Notes: generated from the sequence alone by a model not told the origin. A DNA stretch of 64,000 bases from Silanimonas sp. (GCA_018334015.1 JAGXTI010000020.1:62001-126000), one strand, 5' to 3'. Counted from the stretch's first letter, positions 20,933-29,930 are shown. Numbers and translations: made by a program.

Positions 20933-22234
20933 TCAGGCGCCCGGTGCCAGCACCGCGTCGATCAGGTCGAGCGTGCGGGCGAGCGCGCCGCGCTCGCGGT
21001 CGATCCGTTGCCGGCCGGCCCGACCGCGGGCCCGGGCTTGGTCGGGATGCCCCCAGAGCCGCGCCACGGCAGCGGCCAGGCTGGCGGCATCGGTCACCGT
21101 CTCCAGCGCACCGGCGTGGTCGAGCAGGGCGGCGATCTCGACGAAGTGGAAGGTGTGCGGGCCGCTCAGCACCGGCACGCCGAGTGCGGCCGGCTCCAGC
21201 AGGTTGTGCCCGCCGACCGGGATCAGGCTGCCGCCGACAAAAGCCACATCGCCGGCGGCGAGAAAGCCCGGCAGCTCACCGAGGCTGTCGATCAGGAACA
21301 CCGCGCAGGCCTGGTCGGGGCTGCGCTCGACACTGCGCCGGCACAGCGCCAAGCCGGCCTCGCGCACCCGCGCGGCCACCGCCTCGAAGCGCTCGGGGTG
21401 GCGCGGCGCCCACAGCAACAGGGCCTGCGGATGGCTGGCGCGCAGCCGCAGCTGTGCCTGCAGCACGGCCTCCTCCTCGTCGGCATGGGTGCTGGCTGCC
21501 ACCCAGGTCGGCCGCCGCCCATCGGCCTGTCGCCAGGCCAGGGCCTCCTCGCGGCTGGCCTGCGGCAGCGGCTGGTCGAACTTGAGGTTCCCACTGACCT
21601 CGATGCGCACCGCATCGCCGGCCAGCACCCGGAAGCGCGCCGCGTCCGCCTCCGACTGGGCGGCGACCAGGCGCACGCCGGACAGCGCGAGCCGGATCAG
21701 CGGTCCCATCCAGCGATAGCCGCGCAGCGAGCGCTCGGAGAGCCGGGCATTGGCGATCACCACCGGCACCCCGGCGCGGGCGCAGGCCACGAACAGGTTG
21801 GGCCAGAGCTCGGTTTCGATCACCACGGCCAGCGCCGGCCGCACCCGCTCGAGGAAACGCCGCACCATGCCGTGCAGGTCGTAGGGCAGGTAGACGTGAT
21901 GGACCGACTCACCCCACAGGGCGCGCACCCGCGCCGAGCCGGTCGGCGTGATCGTGGTGATGAGCAGCGGCCGTTCCGGGTGGCGCTCGCGCAGGGCGTT
22001 GACCAGCGGGATGGCGGCGTTGACCTCGCCCACCGACACCGCATGCACCCAGATCGCCCCCGGCGGCAGCTCGGGCAGCACCTCGACCTGGGCGTAGCGT
22101 TCGCTCCAGCGCAGCAGGTAGTCGCGCTGGCGCAGGCCGCGCCAGACGAGGTGGTAGAGCGTCACCGGCAACAGCAGCCAGAGCAGGGCGGAATAAAGCG
22201 CCAGCAGCAGGCGCCGGCCCGGGGTCATCGACAT
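20933..22234 (-). CDS. waaA: 3-deoxy-D-manno-octulosonic acid (Kdo) transferase
   Basis: Adds Kdo from CMP-Kdo to lipid A precursor at the cytoplasmic face of the inner membrane, the first step of LPS core synthesis. The protein has 433 residues: an N-terminal membrane anchor (LLLALYSALLWLLLPVTLYHLVW), then a GT-B fold with AIWVHAVSVGEVNAAIPL, TTITPTGSARV, VIETELWPNLF and, in the C-terminal half, VGGSLIPVGGHNLLEPAALGVPV. The start at 22234 (MSMTPGRR) gives a normal N-terminus; the open frame continues upstream without family similarity. It is divergent from an LpxL-type acyltransferase gene. Confidence 0.95.
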   Translation of the reverse strand: MSMTPGRRLLLALYSALLWLLLPVTLYHLVWRGLRQRDYLLRWSERYAQVEVLPELPPGAIWVHAVSVGEVNAAIPLVNALRERHPERPLLITTITPTGSARVRALWGESVHHVYLPYDLHGMVRRFLERVRPALAVVIETELWPNLFVACARAGVPVVIANARLSERSLRGYRWMGPLIRLALSGVRLVAAQSEADAARFRVLAGDAVRIEVSGNLKFDQPLPQASREEALAWRQADGRRPTWVAASTHADEEEAVLQAQLRLRASHPQALLLWAPRHPERFEAVAARVREAGLALCRRSVERSPDQACAVFLIDSLGELPGFLAAGDVAFVGGSLIPVGGHNLLEPAALGVPVLSGPHTFHFVEIAALLDHAGALETVTDAASLAAAVARLWGHPDQARARGRAGRQRIDRERGALARTLDLIDAVLAPGA

Positions 22235-22300
22235 GGGCAAAGGGTAGCAGGCCGGCCTGGCGCAACGGTCGCGGGCGGGAGCAGGGGCTAGAATCGGCGC

Positions 22301-23236
22301 ATGAAGAACCGCAGCAGCCCCACCTCGCCCGGCCCGCCGCCACTCGGTCCCCGCCATTGGCCGGCCTGGCTCGGTCTGGCCTTCGGCTGGTGCGCCGGGC
22401 GGATGCCCGAGACCCTGCAACACCGGGTCGGCGCGGCGCTGGGTGGCCTGCTCTGGCACCTGCTGCCGCGGCGACGGCGGGTGGTCGAGGCCAATCTCGC
22501 GCTCTGCTTCCCCGAACTGGACCCCGCCACCCGCCAGCGGGTGGCCCGGGAAAATCTCCGGCAGACCGGCATCGGCCTGTTCGAATTCGCCCGGGCCTGG
22601 TGGGGCCGGGTCAGCGACGGCCAACCGCGCTACACCGTGGCCGGCCTGCCGCACCTCGAAGCCGCCCAGGCCCGCGGCCGGGGCGTGCTGCTGGTGTCGG
22701 CGCATTTCGTCCACCTCGAACTCTGCGCCCGGTTGCTGACCCGGCACGGCGCGGTGGCCGGCATGTACCGCCCGCACGGCGGCGCGGCTCTGGAATGGGC
22801 GGTCAAGGCCGGCCGGCTGCGCTACGCCAGCGCCATGTTCGGCCGCGACGAACTGCGCCCGGCGCTCAAGCACCTCAAGGCCGGCGGCGTGCTGTGGTTC
22901 GCTCCCGACCAGGAAAGCCGCCGGGGCGAGAGCGTGTTCGTGCCCTTCTTCGGTCGCCCGGCCTGGAGCCTGACCTCGACCCACCAGCTCGCCCGGCTCT
23001 CCGGCGCGACCGTGCTGCCCTTCTTCCACGCCCGCCGCGAGGACGGCAGCTACCACCTCGAGGTGCTGCCCGCGCTGGAGGGCTTTCCCTCCGCCGACCC
23101 GGTGGCCGACACCGCGCGGGTGATGGCGGTGCTGGAAGCGATGATCCGCCGCGTGCCCGAGCAGTACCTCTGGCTGCACCAGCGCTTCAAAACCCAGCCC
23201 GAAGGCGAGCGCGGCAGCGTCTACCGCGAGGGCTGA
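22301..23236 (+). CDS. Lipid A late acyltransferase (LpxL/HtrB type)
   Basis: Transfers a secondary acyl chain from acyl-ACP to Kdo-lipid A on the inner membrane. The protein has 311 residues. The catalytic HX4E motif is in SAHFVHLE near residue 132. The second conserved block AGGVLWFAPDQESRRGESVFVPFFG and the closing RRVPEQYLWLHQRFKTQP are typical of LpxL/LpxM. It is divergent from waaA, as expected if lipid A completion is coordinated with Kdo addition. A second family member lies at 24078. The sequence does not show which of the two acts first. Confidence 0.92.
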   Translation: MKNRSSPTSPGPPPLGPRHWPAWLGLAFGWCAGRMPETLQHRVGAALGGLLWHLLPRRRRVVEANLALCFPELDPATRQRVARENLRQTGIGLFEFARAWWGRVSDGQPRYTVAGLPHLEAAQARGRGVLLVSAHFVHLELCARLLTRHGAVAGMYRPHGGAALEWAVKAGRLRYASAMFGRDELRPALKHLKAGGVLWFAPDQESRRGESVFVPFFGRPAWSLTSTHQLARLSGATVLPFFHARREDGSYHLEVLPALEGFPSADPVADTARVMAVLEAMIRRVPEQYLWLHQRFKTQPEGERGSVYREG

Positions 23237-23241
23237 GGGGC

Positions 23242-24081
23242 TTACGCCTGTAGCGGCTTGCGAGCGGTGAGCGGCAGCGAGAACAGCTCGGTGTGCAACA
23301 CCCCGGCCTCGGGAATCGCCTCGGGATGGAATCGCACCGCCTCGAAACCGGCCGCCTCCAAGCCGGCCTGCAGGTCGAGGGCGCCGAACAGGCGCATCTC
23401 CAGCGTGGCCCCGGGGCCGCCGTGGAACACCGGATCGCTCGCCGGGTACTCGTCACCCGCAGCCCGGCGCAGCAGCACCCGACCCTCGGAATCGACCCGG
23501 TAGCCCGTCGCGTCCGGGTAGTGCTCGCGGGTCCGCGCCGCCGGTATGCAGGGCACCGTCAGGACCAGCACACCGCCGGGCTTGAGCAATCGGAAACTGC
23601 CCGTGAAAGCCGTTTCAACCGGCGGCAGCACATGCTCGAACACATCGCTGGAGAGCAGGAAATCGAAGCGGCCCTGCCACTCGACAGGCGGTGCGGCGAT
23701 GTCGAGTTTGGGTTCGGCGTGGTAGTGCGTGTTGCGGTAATCGCAGACCTTGGCGAGCCGGTCCGCGTAACCCGGCCAGTCGCTCAGGCCGAGACCGGCG
23801 ATGCTCGTGTCGACCGGCCAGGCCGCCAAGGGAAGATCGCCCCGGCCCAGTGCCCGGCCAAGCAGGGCGATCAGCGACCGGAAGCGCACGGTCGAACCGC
23901 AAGCCGGGCAACTGGGCAGCTCGCGGCCCAGTTGCGCGGGCGTGGCCTGCGCCGGCGTGCCGCAGATGTTGCAGGTGAAGTGCAGCCGGGTCGCTGGCGT
24001 TGGTTCGGGTGCTGGAGCGGTGGGTTCAAGCTCCGGCGGCGGTGGCCGCCGCCAGTGGATCTCCAAAGGTCCGAATTTCAT
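23242..24081 (-). CDS. Class I SAM-dependent methyltransferase with N-terminal zinc ribbon
   Basis: The protein has 279 residues from the ATG at 24081, which overlaps the preceding stop as ATGA. Residues 35-70 carry two Cys pairs (CNIC and CPAC), probably a zinc ribbon. The Rossmann methyltransferase part has FDFLLSSDVFEHVLPPVETAF and LLKPGGVLVLTVP. It is the last gene of a five-gene envelope operon (zinc-finger protein, glycosyltransferase, O-antigen ligase, acyltransferase, this gene). Methylation of an LPS sugar or a cell-surface glycan is a reasonable guess, but the acceptor is not visible. Confidence 0.75.
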   Translation of the reverse strand: MKFGPLEIHWRRPPPPELEPTAPAPEPTPATRLHFTCNICGTPAQATPAQLGRELPSCPACGSTVRFRSLIALLGRALGRGDLPLAAWPVDTSIAGLGLSDWPGYADRLAKVCDYRNTHYHAEPKLDIAAPPVEWQGRFDFLLSSDVFEHVLPPVETAFTGSFRLLKPGGVLVLTVPCIPAARTREHYPDATGYRVDSEGRVLLRRAAGDEYPASDPVFHGGPGATLEMRLFGALDLQAGLEAAGFEAVRFHPEAIPEAGVLHTELFSLPLTARKPLQA

Positions 24082-24986
24082 CGTTGCAGCTCGTCGTGGG
24101 TCGCTGCCTCGCCGGGCGGCCGGGTTTTGAAGCGGCGATGCAGCCACAGGTACTGGGCCGGATCGCGCCGCACGGCGGCTTCCAGCAAGGCCATGTAGGC
24201 GGCAGCGAAGGCGGTGGTGTCCTGCAGCAGCGGCTCGAGCCCGGTCGGTTCGATGCGGATGGCGTAGCCACCCGTCGCCTCGCGGTGGACAGCAAGAAAC
24301 AGAAGCCGCGCCCGGCCGGCGCGCAACAGCTCCGGGATGCCGCTGAACGTGGCCGCCGGGATGCCGAAGAATGGCACGAAGGCCGGCGATTCGCGAAAAT
24401 CCTGATCGGCGAGGTAGACAACCCGGCCGCCCTCGCGCAGGTGGCGGAGCAGGTGGCGGGTCTCGAACTTGCCAAAGGTCGGCCCGAACCGGGCGCGGCG
24501 CGCGCCATCGACCAGCCGCTCGATGCAGGGATGGCGGTCGTGGCGGCGGATCAGGATGCCGACCGGCGCGGCGAGCGCCTCGACCAAGGCGCGCAGGCCC
24601 GGTTCGGTGTGCAGCAGATGACCGCTCAGCAGGAGCACGCCCTGCCCGGCCGCTTCGGCCTCGCGCAGGTGGTCAAGGCCCTCGATCCGAGCCTCGGCGG
24701 CGAGCCGGCCGACGGGCGCGAACCAGGCCCGTGGCAAGTCGAGCAGGGCCCGCCAGAACGCCCGCCGGTGCTCAGCGAGGCGGGCCGAGGGATCGCCCGG
24801 AAAACAGCGCGCCAGATTGACCCTCGCCACCCGCCAGCGACGGCGCAGCAAGACCCGACCCGGGAACTCCAACAAGCTCGCCAGCAAGTTCCGCAAAGGC
24901 CCCGGCAGGCGGGCCAGGCCGCGTAGCAGCAGACCGAGCAGCAGACCGCCCGGGCATCCGCGCTGCGGCGGCGGCCGAGGGTTCAC
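24078..24986 (-). CDS. Second LpxL/LpxM-type lipid A acyltransferase
   Basis: The protein has 302 residues from the GTG at 24986, which overlaps the TGA of the O-antigen ligase gene as GTGA. The open frame extends upstream but only inside the ligase gene. The HX4E catalytic motif is in SGHLLHTE, followed by GGRVVYLADQDFRESPAFVPFFG and RRDPAQYLWLHRRFKTRP, matching the LpxL/LpxM family. It lies inside the LPS operon between the ligase and methyltransferase genes. Together with the gene at 22301 it would let the cell complete both secondary acylations of lipid A. Confidence 0.88.
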   Translation of the reverse strand: MNPRPPPQRGCPGGLLLGLLLRGLARLPGPLRNLLASLLEFPGRVLLRRRWRVARVNLARCFPGDPSARLAEHRRAFWRALLDLPRAWFAPVGRLAAEARIEGLDHLREAEAAGQGVLLLSGHLLHTEPGLRALVEALAAPVGILIRRHDRHPCIERLVDGARRARFGPTFGKFETRHLLRHLREGGRVVYLADQDFRESPAFVPFFGIPAATFSGIPELLRAGRARLLFLAVHREATGGYAIRIEPTGLEPLLQDTTAFAAAYMALLEAAVRRDPAQYLWLHRRFKTRPPGEAATHDELQR

Positions 24987-26236
24987 GAGACCGGCCGGGA
25001 ATCGTCCGGCAGGCCGTCGCGGGCCAGCAGCGCACCGGCGTACAAGGCCGCCAACAACAGGGTCAGGCCGCCCCAGAAGGTCGAGTAGAAGGCGAGGTGT
25101 GTGTTGAGCGGGAAGACCGTCACCGCCAGCGCCAGTGCCGCCGGATCGGCCCGGCGTCGGGCCTCGGGTGCGGCGAAACGCCAGGCGCGCAGGGCGATGG
25201 CCAGCGCCGCCAGCCACAATAGCAGGCCGACGATGCCGGTCTCGGCCAGCACCTCGAGCACGATCTGGTGGGCGTGGAAAGCCCCCTGCCGGCCGTGTTC
25301 GACGAACTCGTCGCCCTCGGAATAGGCCCGGTAGGCGGCCCGGAAATTGTCGGTGCCGACACCGGTCAGCGGGTGCTCGGCGATGATCCGCAGCGTGGTT
25401 TCCCAGATCGCCACCCGACCGGAGAGGGCGAAATCCAGCCCGGCGCTATCGCCTTGCAGCACCGCCAGGCTGCGCTCCAGCCGGGGCCCCAGGAAATCGC
25501 TGAACGCGGCGGCCAGGCCCAGGGCCAGCATGCCACCGGCGGCAAGGCCGAGCGCGGCCCGCCGGAGGCCCCAGGCCTGCCAGGCGCTGTAGGCGAGGAC
25601 AAGGCCGTAGGTGATCCAGGCCGCTCGAGCGCCGGCCAGCAGGATGACCACGCCAACGGCGGTGGCGGCCACCGCCCAAGGCAGGGCCCCAGCACGGGCC
25701 GCCGGCAACAGCAGGAAGGGCGAAAGGCTGGCCAACACGAGGCCCAGCTTGAGGTTGCCGGCCCCGAAGATGCCCGAAAGCCGATCGGCCAGCGCCGGGC
25801 CGCCGAGGCTGTGGCCGGTCAGGGCCTGCATGAGCGCATCGGCGGTCCACAGCCCGACCAGCAGGCCGATGCCAACCCCGACCACACGTCGGCCCCGGGC
25901 GGTGGCCATGGCCATGGCCACCAGCCACAGAAAGGGCAGGTAGCGCAGGTCCTTCAGGGCCTCGGTGGCGCTGTGCAGCGGGTCGAGGGCGAGCGGCACC
26001 GAGAAGGCCTGCGGCAGCCAGTAGCCGAGGAACAAGACGGTGGTGAGCGCCCAAGCCTCATGGCCCATCACCCGCGTGCTGCCGCGGAAGCGGGTGGCCA
26101 GCAGCAGAACGAAGCCGAGCACGGCCCCGGTCGACAGCAGGGCCTCGGCCACCGCGCGCCACGGCCAGCAGGCGACCTGGGCCAGCACCCACCAGGGGGC
26201 GAGGCGGGCGAGGCGCTCAATCAGCGAGTCGCGCAT
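24983..26236 (-). CDS. waaL: O-antigen ligase family protein (WaaL/Wzy_C)
   Basis: Polytopic inner-membrane protein of 417 residues with about eleven hydrophobic segments. The Wzy_C domain lies in the C-terminal half: ARAAWITYGL, then the periplasmic loop GVGTDNFRAAYRAYS and GAFHAHQIVLEVLAETGIVGLLLWL with the conserved His. Such proteins join undecaprenyl-linked O-antigen to lipid A-core; polymerases of the same superfamily look alike, so polymerase function cannot be excluded. The start overlaps the end of the glycosyltransferase gene by 20 bp. Confidence 0.83.
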   Translation of the reverse strand: MRDSLIERLARLAPWWVLAQVACWPWRAVAEALLSTGAVLGFVLLLATRFRGSTRVMGHEAWALTTVLFLGYWLPQAFSVPLALDPLHSATEALKDLRYLPFLWLVAMAMATARGRRVVGVGIGLLVGLWTADALMQALTGHSLGGPALADRLSGIFGAGNLKLGLVLASLSPFLLLPAARAGALPWAVAATAVGVVILLAGARAAWITYGLVLAYSAWQAWGLRRAALGLAAGGMLALGLAAAFSDFLGPRLERSLAVLQGDSAGLDFALSGRVAIWETTLRIIAEHPLTGVGTDNFRAAYRAYSEGDEFVEHGRQGAFHAHQIVLEVLAETGIVGLLLWLAALAIALRAWRFAAPEARRRADPAALALAVTVFPLNTHLAFYSTFWGGLTLLLAALYAGALLARDGLPDDSRPVS

Positions 26237-27317
26237 AAAGCTCGAGGGTGGCGGATTGCATGGCGCTCAAAGGGTAAGGCAGCACGGCGGGCAAGGGGGG
26301 CACGGTGTCGAGCAGGGTACCGGCCCGGCTCGCCAAGGCCTCGGCATCGCCCAAGGGCACCGCCCCCTGCGGCCAGCAGCGTTCGAGGATCTCGCCAACG
26401 CCGCCATGCGTCCAGCCCAACACCGGCACACCCACCGACAACGCCTCGAGCACGGTGCGGCCGAAGGCTTCGGGCTGGTCGGAGAGTTGCAGCACCAGAT
26501 CGGCCCCGGCATAGGCCACGACCACCTCGCTGCGCGGCGCCGAAAGCCGGAGCCGGTCGCCGACGCCGAGTGCCGCCGCCTCGGCCTGCAGGCTGGCGAG
26601 GTAGGCCTCGCGACCGGGTTGTTGCGCCCCCAGCAGCCACAGCGCCACATCGCGGCCCTGCCCGCGCAGCGCCGCCAGCAGGCGCACGGCATGGCCGTGG
26701 CCCTTGAGCCGGGTGCCGCGCCCCGGCATCAGCAACAGTCGGGTGGCGGCGTCGAGGCCCAGCTCGGCGCGCACGGCGGCGGCCGCCGCCGTGTCGGGGC
26801 GTGGATGACGCGGGAAGCCGGCCGGATCGATGCCGCGCGGAATCACCACGAGCCGCCCATCGGCCTCGGGCCAATGCCGTAGCACATGGGCGCGCACCGT
26901 CTCCGAAACACCGATCACCGCATCGCCCCGGGTCATCACGCTGCTGTAGATGCCGGGCGAATTGAGGCCGTGCACGGTGGTGACGAAGGCCGGGCGTGGT
27001 TGCAGTCCGCGCAACGCGGTCAAGGCCATCCAGGCCGGCAGCCGCGAGCGGGCGTGGACGATGTCGGGCCGCAGCTCGCGCAGCAGCCGGCGCAGGGCCG
27101 GCAGGCGGAAGGGCGTGGCCAGCGATTTCGCCCCGATCGCCAGCCGGTGATGGAGGCTGCCGGCAGCCTCCAGAGCCGGCACCAGACGGCCACCGGCGGA
27201 GACGACGTGCGAGGCGTGACCGGCCGCCACCAGAGCCTCGGCGATTTCCAGCGTGGAGCGCTCGACGCCACCGGCGGCCAGGGCCGGCAGGAGCTGCACG
27301 ACGCGGAGCGGGCGCAC
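26217..27317 (-). CDS. GT4-family glycosyltransferase
   Basis: The protein has 366 residues from a GTG at 27317, 14 bases after the zinc-finger gene stop; the family start RVVQLLPALAAGGVERSTLEIAEAL follows at once. The fold is GT-B: the N-terminal half has DIVHARSRLPAW and TVHGLNSPG; the C-terminal half has MPGRGTRLKGHGHAVRLLAAL and the EX7E donor-binding motif in QPEAFGRTVLEALSVGVPVLG. Genomic context (Kdo transferase, ligase, acyltransferases) suggests transfer of a core or O-antigen sugar to LPS at the cytoplasmic face. The donor sugar cannot be read from the sequence. Confidence 0.88.
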   Translation of the reverse strand: MRPLRVVQLLPALAAGGVERSTLEIAEALVAAGHASHVVSAGGRLVPALEAAGSLHHRLAIGAKSLATPFRLPALRRLLRELRPDIVHARSRLPAWMALTALRGLQPRPAFVTTVHGLNSPGIYSSVMTRGDAVIGVSETVRAHVLRHWPEADGRLVVIPRGIDPAGFPRHPRPDTAAAAAVRAELGLDAATRLLLMPGRGTRLKGHGHAVRLLAALRGQGRDVALWLLGAQQPGREAYLASLQAEAAALGVGDRLRLSAPRSEVVVAYAGADLVLQLSDQPEAFGRTVLEALSVGVPVLGWTHGGVGEILERCWPQGAVPLGDAEALASRAGTLLDTVPPLPAVLPYPLSAMQSATLELYARLAD

Positions 27318-27331
27318 GCCGGCGCCGGCCT

Positions 27332-27535
27332 TCAGTCGACCAGCCGGTACTTGGTACCGCAGTAGGGGCAGGTGGACGTCCCGCCCTCGTCCTCGATCGG
27401 CAGGTAGATGCGCGGGTGGGCGTTCCAGAGCCGCATGTCCGGCATCGGGCAACTGAGCGGCAGATCGGCGTGGCGCACCTCGTGGACACGCTGGGTGTTC
27501 GCGGGCTTGTGGGCGGGGGCGTCGGTGCGCAGCAT
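27332..27535 (-). CDS. Small CHCC-type zinc-finger protein
   Basis: The protein has 67 residues. The C-terminal half carries a C-H-C-C set: LSCPMPDMRLWNAHPRIYLP then STCPYCGTKY, the zf-CHCC pattern known from the NDUFS6 family and from small proteobacterial proteins. It is the first gene of the envelope operon, 14 bases upstream of the glycosyltransferase start. In related genomes this gene often sits near ilvE and LPS genes, but its job is unknown. It is probably cytoplasmic and zinc-binding. Confidence 0.82.
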   Translation of the reverse strand: MLRTDAPAHKPANTQRVHEVRHADLPLSCPMPDMRLWNAHPRIYLPIEDEGGTSTCPYCGTKYRLVD

Positions 27536-27633
27536 GGCGAGCGGCTCGGACTCGGTCGGCGAAGACCGGCATTCTAGCCCGGCATGGCGCGTGGGGCCGC
27601 CGCCCACGAAGCACTGAGCCGGGTTGAACCGGT

Positions 27634-28584
27634 TCAGGCGCTCAGGCGCATCACTCGCACCTGCGTCTGCAAGCGCCGCACGTCTTCGGGTCTGCACAGG
27701 GCGGTGCCTGCACTGAGCAGCGTGGCCGAACCGGCCGCGATGCCCCAGCTGAAGGCCTGCGCCAGGGGCTGGCCCTGCTGCAGAGCCCAGACCAGGCCGC
27801 CGACAAAACTGTCGCCCGCGCCCACCGCACTGGCCACCGGGATGTCCAGCGGCGGTGCGCTCCACATCGCATCGCGGGTGACCAGCAGCGCCCCCAGGTG
27901 ACCCAGCGTGAGCGCCACCACCTCGGCGCGACCGTCCAGCACCTGCTGACGTGCGGCGGCCTGCCATTGTTCGGCCGTTTCCAACGGGTGACCCGTGAGC
28001 TCGCGCAGCTCCTTCAGGTTGGGTTTGATCAGGTAGACCCCTTCGGCCAGAGCCACCGCCAGCGGCGGGCCGGAGGTGTCGAGCACCATGCGCGCGCCGC
28101 GTGCACGGCACAGGCGGGCCAGCCGGGCGTAGAAGTCCACCGGCACGCCCGGTGGCAGGCTGCCGCTCGCCACCAGCAGATCGGGGAATTCCGCGAGGCG
28201 TTCGAGATGCAGCAGGCAGGCCTGCCACTCGGCTTCGCTGAGTCGCGGGCCGGGCATCACGAATCGGTATTCAGCGCCGGTGCTGTGCTCGTGCACCGTG
28301 AAACTCAGGCGGGTTTCCCCGGCGATGGGCAGGAACACCGCCGCAAGCCCTTCCTCGCGCATGCGCCGCTCCAGCCAGTGACCGGGCGAGCCACCGGTGG
28401 GACAGAGCGCGGTGCACTGACCTCCCAGGCGGGTGAGCACACGCGCCACGTTGACGCCGCCGCCGCCCGCGTCGTGCAGCGTGTCGCCGCAGCGCAGCTT
28501 GTGCGTGGGCACCACGCGTTCGGTCGCGGTCGCCAGATCGACCGACGGGTTCATGGTGAGGCAGAGGACGCGTGCGGTTGTCAT
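27634..28584 (-). CDS. pfkB: PfkB-type sugar-phosphate kinase (6-phosphofructokinase II / 1-phosphofructokinase family)
   Basis: ATP-dependent kinase of the ribokinase fold, 316 residues. Signatures are LTMNPSVDLAT at the N-terminus, GGGGVNVARVLTRLGG (PfkB signature 1) near residue 40, VASGSLPPGVP, and SAVGAGDSFVGGLVWAL (signature 2, catalytic Asp) near residue 250. Phosphorylation of fructose 6-phosphate is most likely; 1-phosphofructokinase or tagatose-6-phosphate kinase activity cannot be ruled out. It would give an irreversible ATP-driven route beside the reversible PPi-dependent enzyme at 436. It starts 15 bp after the pirin stop and may be co-transcribed with pirin. Confidence 0.88.
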   Translation of the reverse strand: MTTARVLCLTMNPSVDLATATERVVPTHKLRCGDTLHDAGGGGVNVARVLTRLGGQCTALCPTGGSPGHWLERRMREEGLAAVFLPIAGETRLSFTVHEHSTGAEYRFVMPGPRLSEAEWQACLLHLERLAEFPDLLVASGSLPPGVPVDFYARLARLCRARGARMVLDTSGPPLAVALAEGVYLIKPNLKELRELTGHPLETAEQWQAAARQQVLDGRAEVVALTLGHLGALLVTRDAMWSAPPLDIPVASAVGAGDSFVGGLVWALQQGQPLAQAFSWGIAAGSATLLSAGTALCRPEDVRRLQTQVRVMRLSA

Positions 28585-28599
28585 GGTGGGAGGGCCGCC

Positions 28600-29301
28600 T
28601 CAGCCCGGCAGTTCGAGCAGCAGCAGCTCGGCACCGAAGGACGAAACCAGGGCAAAGCCGGCCTCGTCGGCCACGCCCAAGCCATCGCCGCCGCGCAGCT
28701 GGGCGAGCCCTGCCGCGCCCGGGCCGCGGAAGGCCAGCTCGCCGGCGATGACGTCGACCCAGCAGGCCGCAGCCGGCGTGGCCGGCACGGCAAAAGTGGC
28801 ACCGGGCGCCAGACTCAGGCGGCGCAGGGTGGCGGCCAGGTCCCAGTGCAGCAGGGCATCGGTGGGGGCTGCGATGCGTGTGTCGCCAGCACCCGGCACG
28901 GCCACAGCCTGCTGCGGTGGCGCATTGCTGTGGGCCGGCTGCAGCCAGAGTTGCAGCAGGCGCAGCGGCGCGTCGGGATCGAGGTTCTGCTCGAGCACAT
29001 CGACCCCGGCCCCGGCGGCGAGCCGATGCCATTGCCCGGCCTTCAGCGGTCCGGAATCGCCGGCCTGCGAACTCACCCGGTAGTGGCCTTCGAGGACGAG
29101 GGTGAGCACCTCCATGTTGGCCCGCCGCGCGGCGGGTAGCCGCGCCCCCGGCGCCAGTTCGACGCGATTGAGCACGCGCAGCGCATGAAAACCCAACCAG
29201 TGGCGATCGAAGGCCTCGCCATGGCTGAAGGCAGCGACCCCGGTCAGGCCGGGGTCGGTGAAACGGCCGCGCTGGGCGGCAGGGCGGAGAATAACGGGCA
29301 T
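28600..29301 (-). CDS. Pirin-family protein lacking the metal-binding histidines
   Basis: Double-beta-barrel cupin of 233 residues. The family frame is clear: HWLGFHALRVLNRVELAPG, MEVLTLVLEGHYRVSSQAG and LKAGQWHRLAAGAGVDVLEQN. In catalytic pirins the first barrel has HPH followed by basic-acidic-Glu, and later RHSE, which supply three His and one Glu for the metal. Here these positions read AARRANME and DVLE: all three His are missing and only the Glu remains. Quercetinase-type dioxygenase activity is therefore unlikely; a binding or regulatory role is possible. The frame is intact. Confidence 0.8.
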   Translation of the reverse strand: MPVILRPAAQRGRFTDPGLTGVAAFSHGEAFDRHWLGFHALRVLNRVELAPGARLPAARRANMEVLTLVLEGHYRVSSQAGDSGPLKAGQWHRLAAGAGVDVLEQNLDPDAPLRLLQLWLQPAHSNAPPQQAVAVPGAGDTRIAAPTDALLHWDLAATLRRLSLAPGATFAVPATPAAACWVDVIAGELAFRGPGAAGLAQLRGGDGLGVADEAGFALVSSFGAELLLLELPG

Positions 29302-29345
29302 GCCCCGATTGTGCCCGCCCCGCGCCGGCCCGGCGAGCCTTGGGC

Positions 29346-29930
29346 TCAGCGCGCCGCCAGCTCGCGGTTGAACTCGGCCTCGATGCGGATCTCGACCTCG
29401 GTGCCCACCGCCGGGGCGTACTTGCCCATGCCGAAGGCGGTGCGGTCGATCGTGGTGGTGGCCGAGAAGCCCGCCACCTCGATGTTGGGACGGAACGGAT
29501 GCGTGGCGACACGATTGAGGCGGGTGTCGAGCACCACCGGCCGGGTGGTGCCGAGCAGGCTGAGATCGCCGGTGACCTTGAGCCGGCCCTCGCCCAGATC
29601 CTCGACCCGGGTGCTGCGGAAGGTCATGGCCGGGTGCTGGGCGACATTGAAGAAATCGGCCGAGCGCAGGTGCTCGTCGAAATCCGGCTGGTCGGTGTCG
29701 ATGCTGGCGGTGTCGATGCTGACCTCGATCGAGGAACGGCTCAGGTCTTCGCGGTCGAGCTTGAGCGTACCGTCGAAGCGCAGGAACTCGCCCAGGGTCT
29801 TGGCGAAACCGAGGTGGTCGATGGCGAAGCCGATGTAGGTGTGGCTGGCGTCAAACTTGAAGGCGTCGGCGGCCAATGCCGGCGTGGTGAAGCCGGTCGC
29901 GAGCGCAAAAGCGAGCAGGGTTTTCTTCAT
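29346..29930 (-). CDS. YceI-family periplasmic lipid-binding protein
   Basis: The protein has 194 residues: a signal peptide (MKKTLLAFALATGFTTPALAA) and one YceI domain, an extended lipocalin-like barrel that binds polyisoprenoid or other amphiphilic molecules. Markers are FKFDASHTYIGFAIDHLGF, DTASIDTDQPDFDEHLRSADFFNV and the closing IDRTAFGMGKYAPAVGTEVEIRIEAEF (in two blocks). The start at 29930 is the only one giving the signal peptide. No biosynthetic partner lies next to it. Confidence 0.93.
   Translation of the reverse strand: MKKTLLAFALATGFTTPALAADAFKFDASHTYIGFAIDHLGFAKTLGEFLRFDGTLKLDREDLSRSSIEVSIDTASIDTDQPDFDEHLRSADFFNVAQHPAMTFRSTRVEDLGEGRLKVTGDLSLLGTTRPVVLDTRLNRVATHPFRPNIEVAGFSATTTIDRTAFGMGKYAPAVGTEVEIRIEAEFNRELAAR

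Noticed and set aside
28600..29301. Calling the pirin a quercetin 2,3-dioxygenase
   Set aside because: The three metal-binding His are absent.
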